NCBI GenBank assembly: GCA_025060475.1
Contig: JANXBZ010000005.1
Span: 1 to 64,000 of the forward strand
Length of the DNA stretch: 64,000 nucleotides
Source: Dictyoglomus sp.
Lineage (GTDB): Bacteria; Dictyoglomota; Dictyoglomia; Dictyoglomales; Dictyoglomaceae
Direction: 5' to 3'
Shown: positions 1 to 8,307 of the stretch, in pieces
How the letters are laid out: each line of letters begins with the position of its first letter
How positions within the stretch are numbered: position 1 is the first letter of the stretch
Translations under genes and position numbers: made by a program
The notes under the pieces: generated by a model
What the model was told of the DNA's origin: nothing
Database searches by the model: none
Seen by the model: only the letters and a program-made list of their open reading frames with translations

Positions 1-94
1 AAGGCACCTCCGAGAAGAGGAGGTAGATAGGCCGGAGGTGGAAGCGCAGCAATGCGTGGAGCCGACCGGTACTAATATGCCGAGGCTTTGGCGC
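1..94 (+). rRNA. rrl: 23S ribosomal RNA, 3' end (partial)
   Basis: The first ~94 bases match the conserved 3' terminus of 23S rRNA: the ATAGGCCGG stretch at 29-37, AAGCGCAGCAATGCG at 42-56, and the ACCGGTACTAAT block at 65-76 that precedes the terminal helix in bacterial 23S genes. The 5' part lies outside the window. The exact end is estimated by alignment from memory to other bacterial 23S tails, so it may be off by several bases. A 5S gene follows about 50 bases later, as in a usual rRNA operon. Confidence 0.9.
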
Positions 95-141
95 CTGGCT
101 GGTTATTATGTGATGTCTAATAGTAGAGATAAAAAAAGGGA

Positions 142-277
142 GGAGGCCCTGGTGATTAGAGCGGAGGGGAAACGCCCGTTCCCATTCCGAACACGGAAGC
201 TAAGCCCTCCAGCGCCGATGGTACTGCCCTGGTAACGGGGTGGGAGAGTAGGTCATCGCCAGGAAGCCTCCTTTTTT
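142..277 (+). terminator. 5S-enclosing outer stem followed by T-run (processing stem / rRNA operon terminator)
   Basis: GGAGGC at 142-147 pairs with GCCTCC at 266-271, extending helix I of 5S across a two-base bulge, and six T follow at 272-277. The outer helix plus T-run could serve as the operon's intrinsic terminator or as an RNase processing stem. The loop would be the whole 5S RNA, so a classical compact hairpin is not claimed. Confidence 0.5.
147..264 (+). rRNA. rrf: 5S ribosomal RNA
   Basis: The sequence has the conserved 5S core: CCCATTCCGAACACGGAAG at 181-199, AGCGCCGATGGTACTG at 211-226 and GGGTGGGAGAGTAGG at 238-252. Helix I is visible as 148-156 pairing with 255-263 with one G-U pair. 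The length of about 118 nt is normal. It sits just after the 23S tail and ends the rRNA operon. Its last ~12 bases overlap the 3' end of the convergent PgpH-type gene on the other strand. Confidence 0.95.
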
Positions 278-2262
278 ATTTCAACTTGAGGATATGGTAT
301 TCGAGGATGTCTCATACTTAATAGGGTTTTTATAAAACTTTGAGAAATTTTTTCTAATTCTTCTAAAGTAAGATTAGCATTTTCCAATTGCCCATCTGTG
401 ATCTTTTCGCTTATCACTTTTCTAACAATTTTTTCTATTGTTTCAGGATTTGGATTATTTAGAGATCTTGTTGCAGCTTCAACGTTGTCTGCTAACATTA
501 CTATTGCAGCCTCTTTAGATTTAGGTTTAGGACCTAAATATCTAAAATCCTCTTCAAAAACATAAGTATGAGATAACTCTTTTTGTTTATGAAAAAAATA
601 AGTTATTAGACTTGTTCCGTGATGTTGCTCTATTATGTCTATTATTGATTTTGGAAATTTATACTCGTCTGCTATTTGAGCCCCTTCTTTTGTATGATTT
701 TTAATTATAAGAGAACTTATATAAGGACTAAGAAAATTGTGAGGGTTTTTTTGTCCAGGCATGAGATTTTCTATGTAATATTGAGGTCTTTTTATTTTGC
801 CAATATCGTGATATAGTGACGCAACTCTTACAAGATAAATATTAGCATTTGAGGCTTCTGCTGCTCTTTCCGCTAAATTGCCCACAATTAAGCTATGATA
901 GTAAGTCCCAGGAGCTTCTAAAAAGAGTTTATGAAGGAGAGGATGATTAGGGTTAGAAAGTTCCAGGAGTCTTAAAGGAGTTGCAATTCTAAAGATATTT
1001 TCTATGAAAGGTAAAAAACCAAGAGCTAACACTGTAGATAAAAGCGGGTTTACTAGAGTACTTAAAAATTCTGAAGATTCAATTTTATAATCTCCTGAAA
1101 GGAAATTGAAGATAGATATAATAAGTATATTGCTTAGAAAAAGGTAAAAAGTAATTTTTATAAATTTTACTCGATCTTCAATGTCTTTTAAAAAGTAGGC
1201 AATAATAAGAAAGTTAAAAAAGGAAATTATTAAAAGTAAGAAGGAATTGTTAATTAGACCAAAAAGTATAGAAAGTTGAAAGTTCATAATAATGGAATAA
1301 GAAATATTTAGTGTAGTTAAGATTAAGAAAAAGACTGAAGCTAAGGGAGAAAGATAGGGTGAAATTATAGAGAAAAGTTTAATCAAGAGTAGGCCTAAGG
1401 AAAAGAGTACTTGTGAAAGTACAAAGATATTTAAATCTGGATTAAGAGAAAGTTTAAAATAAAAGAGCTTTTGAGATATTTGAAATAGAATAACAAGTAT
1501 TAATAGACTTATGAACTTAATGATATTATTAAAAGATGTAGTAAGACCAAAAGCGTCTAATATTTTATATCTTTCTTCATTAATTATCTCTCCTCTTTTA
1601 ACTATAATATCTCCCTTTGAGATTAATTTTTCTATGGGTTTTATCGATTTTAGTAATTCTTGTTTTTTTAGTTCTGTTTCTTTTTCATCAATGTACATGT
1701 TAGATTCTATAAGGATTTTAGCGATTTCCTTAGAGAAATAAGAAGGAATATTAAACTCTCTTATTAGAAAATTTGTTAATTCCTCTCTTCTTTGTTCTAT
1801 ATTATCCTTTGAAATTCCTTTTGAATATATATCAGACAACCAAATTTCAGTTTTTTCTATGATTTTATTTATTTTTGAAACAGGAACAGAGGATAAATAT
1901 TTTTTAGATTTTTCACTAATTCCATAGAAATTTTTAAATACCTCCTCTAATTTTCTTAAAGCACTTATAGTTATATTCTGATCAATCTTATAAACTGGCT
2001 TTAATTGAGATAAAAGAAGATTTTTCATTCTATTTGTTTCATCCTTGTCAATATATACAATTGATCTCGGAGCTTCAATGTTTCTTGGGGAAATTTCTCC
2101 CAGTCTTAATGGGGGATTTATAAAAAAATCTACTCCGAGAATAATGATATTTATCGCTATGAAGATTAAAAAAGTAATTAAAAAAATTTTTTGCCTTATT
2201 TTTTCTTTAATTTTCTCTATGTTTTTTCTTGTTCTTTTTTTAATAATCTTATTTTTCCTCAC
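253..2262 (-). CDS. pgpH: 7TM-HD family cyclic-di-AMP phosphodiesterase, PgpH-like
   Basis: 669 aa. It has an N-terminal membrane anchor at ~27-48, an extracytoplasmic region at ~50-245 (the 7TMR-HDED type), a bundle of hydrophobic segments at ~247-425, and a C-terminal HD domain. Metal-site residues are visible: H456, the HDIG motif H485-D486, H523, H547/H548 and D592. In Firmicutes this architecture hydrolyses cyclic di-AMP to pApA, controlling turgor and envelope stress. The start is a GTG at 2262 with no good ribosome binding site, so the start is less certain than the rest. The last codons overlap the 3' end of 5S rRNA on the other strand. The c-di-AMP binding protein DarA is encoded 5.7 kb away, which supports c-di-AMP signalling in this organism. 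The cyclase is not in the window. Confidence 0.9.
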   Translation of the reverse strand: MRKNKIIKKRTRKNIEKIKEKIRQKIFLITFLIFIAINIIILGVDFFINPPLRLGEISPRNIEAPRSIVYIDKDETNRMKNLLLSQLKPVYKIDQNITISALRKLEEVFKNFYGISEKSKKYLSSVPVSKINKIIEKTEIWLSDIYSKGISKDNIEQRREELTNFLIREFNIPSYFSKEIAKILIESNMYIDEKETELKKQELLKSIKPIEKLISKGDIIVKRGEIINEERYKILDAFGLTTSFNNIIKFISLLILVILFQISQKLFYFKLSLNPDLNIFVLSQVLFSLGLLLIKLFSIISPYLSPLASVFFLILTTLNISYSIIMNFQLSILFGLINNSFLLLIISFFNFLIIAYFLKDIEDRVKFIKITFYLFLSNILIISIFNFLSGDYKIESSEFLSTLVNPLLSTVLALGFLPFIENIFRIATPLRLLELSNPNHPLLHKLFLEAPGTYYHSLIVGNLAERAAEASNANIYLVRVASLYHDIGKIKRPQYYIENLMPGQKNPHNFLSPYISSLIIKNHTKEGAQIADEYKFPKSIIDIIEQHHGTSLITYFFHKQKELSHTYVFEEDFRYLGPKPKSKEAAIVMLADNVEAATRSLNNPNPETIEKIVRKVISEKITDGQLENANLTLEELEKISQSFIKTLLSMRHPRIPYPQVEIKKEASWR

Positions 2263-2284
2263 AGTAGAAATATTTTATCATTTA

Positions 2285-2313
2285 TTGACCAGTTTTTCAC
2301 CATAGGCTATAAT
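2285..2313 (+). promoter_or_regulatory. sigma-70-type promoter for tRNA-Gln
   Basis: TTGACC at 2285-2290 and a perfect TATAAT at 2308-2313 are separated by exactly 17 bases. Initiation would fall near 2320, a few bases before the tRNA at 2325. This is the best consensus promoter in the window and probably also drives glmU and the genes after it. Confidence 0.85.
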
Positions 2314-2324
2314 TTAATGTAAAC

Positions 2325-2400
2325 TGGGGAGTAGCCAAGCTGGTAAGGCAGCGGACTTTGGATCCGCCATTCGCTGGTTCGAATCCAGCCTCCCCAGCCA
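2325..2400 (+). tRNA. tRNA-Gln (anticodon UUG)
   Basis: A full cloverleaf can be drawn. The acceptor stem TGGGGAG (2325-2331) pairs with CTCCCCA (2390-2396), the discriminator base is G, and CCA is encoded at 2398-2400. The anticodon stem GCGGA/TCCGC holds the loop CTTTGGA, giving anticodon TTG, which reads CAA for glutamine. The T-arm contains GGTTCGAATCC. The glmU start lies only 16 bases after the encoded CCA. Confidence 0.97.
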
Positions 2401-2416
2401 CTTTTTCTATTATTAC

Positions 2417-3388
2417 ATGAAAGATTGGGTTGCAGTTATATTATCAGCGGGACAAGGAAAAAGAATGAAGACAGAGCGGCCCAAAGTTCTTCATCTTATT
2501 TTGGATCGCCCAATTATTTATTATCTTACAGATTTAGTATCGAGGATTGTAAAAGAAAGATATTTCATAGTTGTTAGTCCTAAATTATATAAAATCTTAT
2601 ATAAAGAATATGAGGATCACTTAGTTATCCAAGAGAGACCATTAGGCACAGGAGATGCAGTAAGACAATTGATACCTTTTTTGAAAGAGTTTAAAGGAAA
2701 TATTCTTATTTTGCCTGGAGATGTTCCTTTAATTAAAGAAGAAACTCTTAAATTATTATGTGAAATTCACGAGAAAAATAATAATGTTTGTACTTTACTC
2801 ACTACATATATTGAAAATCCTAAGGGATATGGCAGAATAGTAAGAGATGTCAATGGAAATATTTTAAAAATTGTTGAGGAAAAGGATGCTACTGAAGAAG
2901 AAAAAAAGATCAAAGAAGTTAATGCTTCCATATATGCATTTTCATGGGAGAGTTTAAAAGAGGTTCTACCTTATTTATCTAATAATAATACCCAAAAGGA
3001 ATTTTATCTTACAGATACTATATCTTTATTATTGGAAAAAGGAAAAAAGATTGAAACTTTGAGGACTGAGCCTTATGAGGTTATGGGAATAAATAACCAG
3101 TTAGAATTGGCAGATATTCAAAGAGTTCTTCAGGAAGCGATAAATAGGAAGTGGATGGAGGAGGGAGTTTCATTTATATCTCCCAATTTAACTTTTATAG
3201 GAAAATATGCCATATTGAATAAAGACGTAATTATTTATCCTTGTACTTTTATTTTTGGACAAAGTTATTTAGAAAAAGGAGCAAAAATTTCTTCTAACGT
3301 CATGATAGAAGATTATTATATCGGAGAAGATGTAGAGATTGGGTCATTTTCTTTTATTTCATCAAAATTAAGAATTAAAGGAGATTAG
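2417..3388 (+). CDS. glmU: GlmU-type UDP-GlcNAc pyrophosphorylase with truncated acetyltransferase domain
   Basis: 323 aa; usual GlmU is about 450 aa. The N-terminal nucleotidyltransferase is intact: the LSAGQGKRM signature and following TERPK at residues 9-23, the metal aspartate in LPGDVPL (D102), and GYGRIV at ~138-143. It should form UDP-GlcNAc from UTP and GlcNAc-1-P. The C-terminal left-handed beta-helix begins near residue 250 but stops after only three or four turns at 323, so the region that carries the acetyltransferase active-site Arg, Lys, His and Asn in E. coli GlmU is absent. The next gene begins 2 bases after the stop, leaving no room for a frameshifted remainder. GlcN-1-P acetylation must come from another protein or the enzyme has another role. 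No ribosome binding site is visible before the ATG. Confidence 0.85.
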   Translation: MKDWVAVILSAGQGKRMKTERPKVLHLILDRPIIYYLTDLVSRIVKERYFIVVSPKLYKILYKEYEDHLVIQERPLGTGDAVRQLIPFLKEFKGNILILPGDVPLIKEETLKLLCEIHEKNNNVCTLLTTYIENPKGYGRIVRDVNGNILKIVEEKDATEEEKKIKEVNASIYAFSWESLKEVLPYLSNNNTQKEFYLTDTISLLLEKGKKIETLRTEPYEVMGINNQLELADIQRVLQEAINRKWMEEGVSFISPNLTFIGKYAILNKDVIIYPCTFIFGQSYLEKGAKISSNVMIEDYYIGEDVEIGSFSFISSKLRIKGD

Positions 3389-3390
3389 CT

Positions 3391-4332
3391 ATGACTCAAA
3401 AATGCTTGGCATTATATAGTGGGACATCTAATCCTGCATTGGCACGGGAGGTTGCAGATTACTTAGGGGTAGAATTGGGGGATATAGAGATAAGGCGATT
3501 TTCTGATGGGGAGATCTATGCAAGAATTGTTAAAAGTGTTCGAGGGGCAGAAGTTTATGTTATTCAATCTTTAGGAAGTTCTGTAAATGAGTATTTTATG
3601 GAATTATTGATTATTATTGATGCTCTTAAAAGGGCCTCTGCAGAGGCGGTTACTGCAGTTATTCCATATTTTGCTTATGCTCGTCAGGATAGAAAAACTA
3701 AGTCAAGAGAACCTATTACAGCAAAACTTGTGGCTAATTTATTAACTGTAGCTGGAGCTGATAGAGTTGTAACTATGGATCTTCATGCAGGCCAGATTCA
3801 GGGATTTTTTGATATACCTGTGGATAATTTATCTGCATTACCTCTATTTACAAGATATTTCCAAGATATGGATCTTAAAAACCCTGTAGTGGTTTCTCCA
3901 GATATAGGTGGGGTTGCTCGAGCAAAAGCTTTAGCTAATAGATTACATACTCCTTTAGCTATAATATATAAAAGAAGACCCTCCCCTGAAGTAGCAGAGG
4001 TAGAAGAAATAATTGGAGATGTAAAAGATAGAGATGTGATTATTTGTGATGATATTGTAACTACAGGAAATACTTTATTTTCTGCAGCAAAACTTTTAAG
4101 AGAAAAAGGAGCGCGAGATATATACTCTGCAGTTACTCATGGAATTCTTACAAACAATGCTTCAGAAGAACTTCAGAAGTCTGAAATCAAAGAATTAGTT
4201 GTAACAAATACTCTCCCTATTGATAAAATTAAGATTGTACCTAAGCTTAAAATTCTTTCTATAGGTAGTCTATTGGGAGAAGCTATTAGAAGAATCTCAA
4301 ACAAAGATTCTTTAAGTTCATTATTTGATTAA
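3391..4332 (+). CDS. prs: Ribose-phosphate pyrophosphokinase
   Basis: 313 aa, the normal length for class I PRPP synthetase. It makes PRPP from ribose-5-phosphate and ATP for nucleotide, His and Trp synthesis in the cytosol. Visible signatures are the flexible catalytic loop around KTKSREPITAK (102-112), the metal-binding DLHAGQ (130-135) and the PRPP-binding loop DDIVTTGNT (220-228). It follows the glmU gene by 2 bases, the same glmU-prs-rplY order seen in Bacillus. Co-transcription is very likely. Confidence 0.97.
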   Translation: MTQKCLALYSGTSNPALAREVADYLGVELGDIEIRRFSDGEIYARIVKSVRGAEVYVIQSLGSSVNEYFMELLIIIDALKRASAEAVTAVIPYFAYARQDRKTKSREPITAKLVANLLTVAGADRVVTMDLHAGQIQGFFDIPVDNLSALPLFTRYFQDMDLKNPVVVSPDIGGVARAKALANRLHTPLAIIYKRRPSPEVAEVEEIIGDVKDRDVIICDDIVTTGNTLFSAAKLLREKGARDIYSAVTHGILTNNASEELQKSEIKELVVTNTLPIDKIKIVPKLKILSIGSLLGEAIRRISNKDSLSSLFD

Positions 4333-4346
4333 AAGGAGGTTAAAAA

Positions 4347-4970
4347 ATGGATATACTTGAGATAAAAGCATATAAGAGAAAAAAATTAGGAAAGGAATGG
4401 GCAAAGAAGTATAGAAAAGAGGGAAAAATTCCTGCTATAATGTATGGAAGTCACTTGGAAGAGAATATTCCTTTAATTTTAGATAAAAAGGAATGTCAAA
4501 AGATATTTAAAAAAGGAAAATATGAAACTGAATCTCATATTCTAAAAATTAATATTATAGACGACGGAGAAGTAAGAACGGAGAATGCCCTTTTACAAAG
4601 TTTTCAGATTGATCCTCTAACAGATTCTATAATCCATATTGATTTTCATGCTGTAAGGCTAGATGAAGTTGTAGATACTCATGTACCAATAATATTAGTA
4701 GGAGAGGCTATAGGAGTTAAAAGAGGTGGAGTTCTCCAGCATGGTATTAGCGAAATTTATATTAGGGCTTTACCTTTAGATATTCCGAGTCATATAGAAA
4801 TTGATATTTCAAATCTAGATATTGGAGATTCAATATTAGTGAAAAACATTAAGCTTTCTGAAAAAATTAAAATTTTGACGCCCTTAGATGAAGTTATTGT
4901 GTCAATTCTTGCTCCTCAAAGGGGTGAGATAGAGTCAGAAGTTCAAGGTGAGGGTGGTGTTTCTTCCTAA
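4347..4970 (+). CDS. rplY: 50S ribosomal protein L25 / general stress protein Ctc
   Basis: 207 aa with the two-domain CTC/TL5 layout: an N-terminal L25 domain (~1-92) that binds 5S rRNA, with the typical GKIPAIMYG-like segment near residue 27-35, and a C-terminal beta domain (~95-190). A short acidic and Gly-rich tail ends in Ser-Ser. The ribosome binding site is AAGGAGG just upstream of the ATG. Its place after prs matches the Bacillus prs-ctc gene order. Confidence 0.93.
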   Translation: MDILEIKAYKRKKLGKEWAKKYRKEGKIPAIMYGSHLEENIPLILDKKECQKIFKKGKYETESHILKINIIDDGEVRTENALLQSFQIDPLTDSIIHIDFHAVRLDEVVDTHVPIILVGEAIGVKRGGVLQHGISEIYIRALPLDIPSHIEIDISNLDIGDSILVKNIKLSEKIKILTPLDEVIVSILAPQRGEIESEVQGEGGVSS

Positions 4971-4994
4971 AATATTTTTATAAGGAGGAAAAAA

Positions 4995-5831
4995 ATGATT
5001 AGAATTGTTACCGATAGTACTGCTGCTTTACCTGAGGAGTTTATTAAAAAATATAATGTACTGGTTGTTCCTTTAAAAGTAGCTTTTGAAAATGAAGTTT
5101 ATAGAGATGGTTTGGACATAACTCCTCTTCAGTTTTTTGAAAAAATTAAAAGAACTAACATTTTTCCAAAAACTTCGCAACCTTCGGTAGAAGAATTTTA
5201 TAATGTATATAAAAATTTGGAAGATGCTGATGCTATAATTTCAATTCATATATCTTCAAAGTTAAGTGGAACTATTGGCTCTGCAAATACTGCGAGAGCT
5301 ATGCTTCCTTTTGCTGAAAAAATTCATGTTATAGATTCTTTAGTAACAGAGTTTGCATTAGGATATATGGTAATTGAAATTGGAAGAGCAATTGAAGAAG
5401 GAAAGAATTTAAATGAGATTTTTGATATAATAGATAAAATGAAAAAAAATAATGAAACATTATTTACTGTGGATACATTAGAGTATCTTTATAGAGGTGG
5501 AAGAATTGGGGCAGCTCAGGCGTGGATGGGGAGTATTCTACAGATAAAGCCAATTTTAGAATTGAGAAATGGAGCAATAGAGCCTGTAGAGAGGGTAAGA
5601 ACAAAACAGAAAGTTAAAGATAGGATTTTGGAAATTATGAAGGAGAGGATCGGAGATACTCCTGTAAAGGTAGCTGTTGCTTATTCTGATAATGCTGAAG
5701 AACTGAAAAGTATAGAAAAAGAAATTTATGAAAGATTTAATGTTAAAGAATATTATTTTGTCTCTTTCAGTTGTACGATTTTATCCCATATTGGACCAGG
5801 TTCATGGGGGATTATTTGTTATAAGATATAG
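4995..5831 (+). CDS. DegV family fatty-acid-binding protein
   Basis: 278 aa, the usual DegV length. The N-terminus has the VTDSTAALP motif (residues 5-13), and the loop with TSQPS near residue 58-62 corresponds to the lipid-carboxylate binding site. DegV/FakB proteins hold a fatty acid and, with the kinase FakA, feed exogenous or recycled fatty acids into phospholipid synthesis. No FakA gene is next to it, so the partner is not shown. It has a good AAGGAGG ribosome binding site and lies 24 bases after rplY. Confidence 0.9.
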   Translation: MIRIVTDSTAALPEEFIKKYNVLVVPLKVAFENEVYRDGLDITPLQFFEKIKRTNIFPKTSQPSVEEFYNVYKNLEDADAIISIHISSKLSGTIGSANTARAMLPFAEKIHVIDSLVTEFALGYMVIEIGRAIEEGKNLNEIFDIIDKMKKNNETLFTVDTLEYLYRGGRIGAAQAWMGSILQIKPILELRNGAIEPVERVRTKQKVKDRILEIMKERIGDTPVKVAVAYSDNAEELKSIEKEIYERFNVKEYYFVSFSCTILSHIGPGSWGIICYKI

Positions 5832-5845
5832 GAAAGGGCTAAGAT

Positions 5846-7357
5846 ATGAGACAAGAAATTTTAGACGATCTTGATAAATTATTAGAGATTTTTCCTGAGG
5901 ATATTAGAAAAAGGTTAAAAGAGGACGAGGACATAAAAGATCTTATTGAAGTAGTTATAGATCTAGGTAGAGAGATAGAGGCTCGTTTTTACAAAAAAAA
6001 TATCATCTTTCATGGAAGATATGCGACAGAAGAAGATATTAACTATGTTCTTTCTAGAGTAGGAGAATTTAGTGGAGACAAAAGAGCTGGAATTGAAAGA
6101 ACTCTTCATAGAATTTCTGCAATTGAGAATAGACATGGAAGAATTATCGGTTTGACATGTAGAGTAGGGAGAGCAGTTTTAGGTACTGTAGATATTATAA
6201 GAGATGTTATTGAAACAGGGAAAAATATACTTCTTTTAGGAAAGCCAGGAGTTGGAAAAACTACTCTTTTAAGAGAAACAGCAAGGGTATTAGCAGATGA
6301 ATTGAACAAAAGAGTAATAATCATTGATACATCTAATGAAATAGGAGGAGATGGTGATATTCCTCATCCAGCTATTGGAAGGGCAAGAAGAATGCAGGTT
6401 CCAAATCCTGCAAAACAACATGATGTTATGATTGAGGCAGTGGAAAATCATATGCCAGAAGTAATAGTAATTGATGAAATTGGTACAGAGTTAGAAGCAA
6501 AAGCAGCAAGAACAATAGCGGAAAGAGGTGTGCAATTAATAGGAACAGCTCATGGGATAACTCTTCAAAATCTTCTTTTGAATCCTACACTTTCTGATTT
6601 AGTTGGTGGTATTCAAGTTGTAACCTTAAGTGATGAAGAAGCAAAACGAAGAGGTACTCAAAAAACAGTCTTAGAAAGAAAGGCCCCTCCAACTTTTGAT
6701 ATTGTTATTGAAATCCAGGAAAGAGATAGATTAGCTATTCACCACGATGTGTCAAAGACTATAGATGCTATGCTAAGGGGATATATTATTCCTCCTGAGA
6801 TTAGAATTAGGACTCCTGAGGGAAAGGTAGAAAAAATATTTGTTCCTCCAGCAAAGATTCAAGAAGAAAAAGAGTCTCCTTCTATGCAAAAGAAGTCTGA
6901 GATTTTAAAAATTTTTCCTTATGGAATTAGTAAAAATAAACTAGAAAAAGCAATTAGAAATTTAGGGGTTCCTGCGTACGTTGTTAGAAATTTCTCTGAG
7001 GCAAATTGTTTATTGCTTTTGAAAGCTCATCAAAAGAGAGCTAGGGATTTGATAAATGAGGCTGAGAGAAGAAATATGATTTTTTCTATTTTAAGAAGTA
7101 ACACTGTAACCCAAATGGAAAGATTTTTATCTGATTATTTTAAAATAGGAAATCTTAAGAGTGTAGAAGAAGAGAAGGCTTTAAGAGAGGCTCAAGAGGG
7201 GATAGAGTATGTATTGACTCACGAAGAGCCTTATGAGTTATCTCCTCAACCTGCTTATATAAGAAGATTACAGCATCAGTTAATACAGGAATATGGTTTA
7301 CGTTCTGAGAGTGTAGGGGTTGAGCCAAATAGAAAAGTAAAGATATTTCCTTACTAG
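5846..7357 (+). CDS. AAA ATPase with R3H domain (SpoIIIAA/Ycf45-like)
   Basis: 503 aa. The middle holds a P-loop ATPase: Walker A GKPGVGKTT at 132-140 and Walker B VIVIDEIG near 208-215, closest in style to the SpoIIIAA/Ycf45 secretion-type ATPases. A linker and a small alpha/beta region around 345-420 precede a C-terminal R3H-like single-stranded nucleic acid binding segment at ~455-500 that contains RRLQHQLIQEYGL and a closing RKVKIF. Proteins of this layout occur in cyanobacteria, plastids and several thermophiles; their function is not settled. The ATPase plus nucleic-acid domain suggests an RNA or DNA remodelling role, which is inference. Confidence 0.85.
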   Translation: MRQEILDDLDKLLEIFPEDIRKRLKEDEDIKDLIEVVIDLGREIEARFYKKNIIFHGRYATEEDINYVLSRVGEFSGDKRAGIERTLHRISAIENRHGRIIGLTCRVGRAVLGTVDIIRDVIETGKNILLLGKPGVGKTTLLRETARVLADELNKRVIIIDTSNEIGGDGDIPHPAIGRARRMQVPNPAKQHDVMIEAVENHMPEVIVIDEIGTELEAKAARTIAERGVQLIGTAHGITLQNLLLNPTLSDLVGGIQVVTLSDEEAKRRGTQKTVLERKAPPTFDIVIEIQERDRLAIHHDVSKTIDAMLRGYIIPPEIRIRTPEGKVEKIFVPPAKIQEEKESPSMQKKSEILKIFPYGISKNKLEKAIRNLGVPAYVVRNFSEANCLLLLKAHQKRARDLINEAERRNMIFSILRSNTVTQMERFLSDYFKIGNLKSVEEEKALREAQEGIEYVLTHEEPYELSPQPAYIRRLQHQLIQEYGLRSESVGVEPNRKVKIFPY

Positions 7358-7367
7358 GTATGAGTAA

Positions 7368-7976
7368 ATGGAAAGTATTTTTATTACTTTTGAGGGATTG
7401 GATGGATGTGGAAAAACCACTCAGGCAAGACTTCTTAAGGAGTTTTTAGAAAGAAAAAATTATAAAATTTATCTTACTAGAGAACCAGGAGGAACAATTT
7501 TAGGTGAAAATATAAGAAATATTCTTCTAAACTCTGATATTTCTATTCATCCATGGACCGAGGCGTTATTATATCTTTCTTCAAGAGCTGAAAATTCTTT
7601 AGTGATTAAAGAAAAACTTAAAGAAAAATATATAGTAATATGCGAGAGATATATAGATTCAACTTTAGCATACCAAGGATATGGAAGGGGACTTCCTATT
7701 AATAAATTAAAAAAGTTAAATGAATTAGTTACCTTTGGGTTGAATCCTGATGTTACTATACTTTTAGACATATCTCCTGAGAAGATATTTCAAAGGAAGG
7801 AAAGTCTTGATAGGATTGAAAAAGAGAATTTGAATTTTTATCATAAAGTTAGAGAAGGATATTTAAAGATTGCAAAGGAAAATAAGAGCAGAATTTTTGT
7901 AATATCAGGAGAACTTTTAATAGAAGAAATTCACCATATTATTTTAAAAATTATCTTAAAAAAATTGGAGAGGTAA
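7368..7976 (+). CDS. tmk: Thymidylate kinase
   Basis: 202 aa, normal length. It phosphorylates dTMP to dTDP. The P-loop is EGLDGCGKTT (9-18), followed by the TREPGGT substrate motif near 39-45 and the ERY(I)DS motif near 92-97. It begins the tmk-darA-holB-ricT gene order familiar from Firmicutes. thyX, tdk and dut elsewhere in this window complete most of the dTTP supply route. Confidence 0.96.
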   Translation: MESIFITFEGLDGCGKTTQARLLKEFLERKNYKIYLTREPGGTILGENIRNILLNSDISIHPWTEALLYLSSRAENSLVIKEKLKEKYIVICERYIDSTLAYQGYGRGLPINKLKKLNELVTFGLNPDVTILLDISPEKIFQRKESLDRIEKENLNFYHKVREGYLKIAKENKSRIFVISGELLIEEIHHIILKIILKKLER

Positions 7977-7980
7977 ATCT

Positions 7981-8307
7981 ATGAAATTAATTTTAGCAGT
8001 TATTCAAGAGGAAGATTGGAAAAAAATAAGAGAGATTTTCATAGAAAAGAACCTTCCGTTTACTTTCTTTAAAAGTAAAGGTGGATTTTTACAGGAAGCG
8101 AGTATTACAATACTTACGGTAGTAGAAGAAGAAAAATTAGAAGAAGTATTGACTATCTTAAAGGAAAATTGTAAAGAAAGAGAAAAAGTTATTATTCCTC
8201 CTTTACCTTCTGTGGAATTATTGAGAAGTGTTCCTATGCCTGTGAAAATAAAAGTTGGAGGAGCAGTAGTTATTGTTTTAGAAGTATCTCACTTCGAGAA
8301 GATTTAG
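7981..8307 (+). CDS. darA: Cyclic-di-AMP receptor DarA (PII-like, YaaQ family)
   Basis: 108 aa with the PII-like ferredoxin fold pattern of the DUF970/YaaQ family. The T-loop region contains TFFKSKGGFLQ (residues 27-37), and the VGGAVVIVLEV segment near the C-terminus is typical. In Bacillus and Staphylococcus this trimer binds c-di-AMP; its downstream target is unknown. It is placed between tmk and holB as in Firmicutes, and its stop abuts the holB ATG. Together with the PgpH-type gene it argues for a c-di-AMP circuit. Confidence 0.93.
   Translation: MKLILAVIQEEDWKKIREIFIEKNLPFTFFKSKGGFLQEASITILTVVEEEKLEEVLTILKENCKEREKVIIPPLPSVELLRSVPMPVKIKVGGAVVIVLEVSHFEKI

Noticed and set aside
38-235. 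Open frame on the + strand across the rRNA region
   Set aside because: It lies within the 23S tail, the spacer and the 5S gene; the RNA genes explain the sequence.
3300-3420. Frameshift as the cause of the short GlmU
   Set aside because: prs begins 2 bases after the glmU stop and its N-terminus is complete, so there is no leftover acetyltransferase sequence in any frame.
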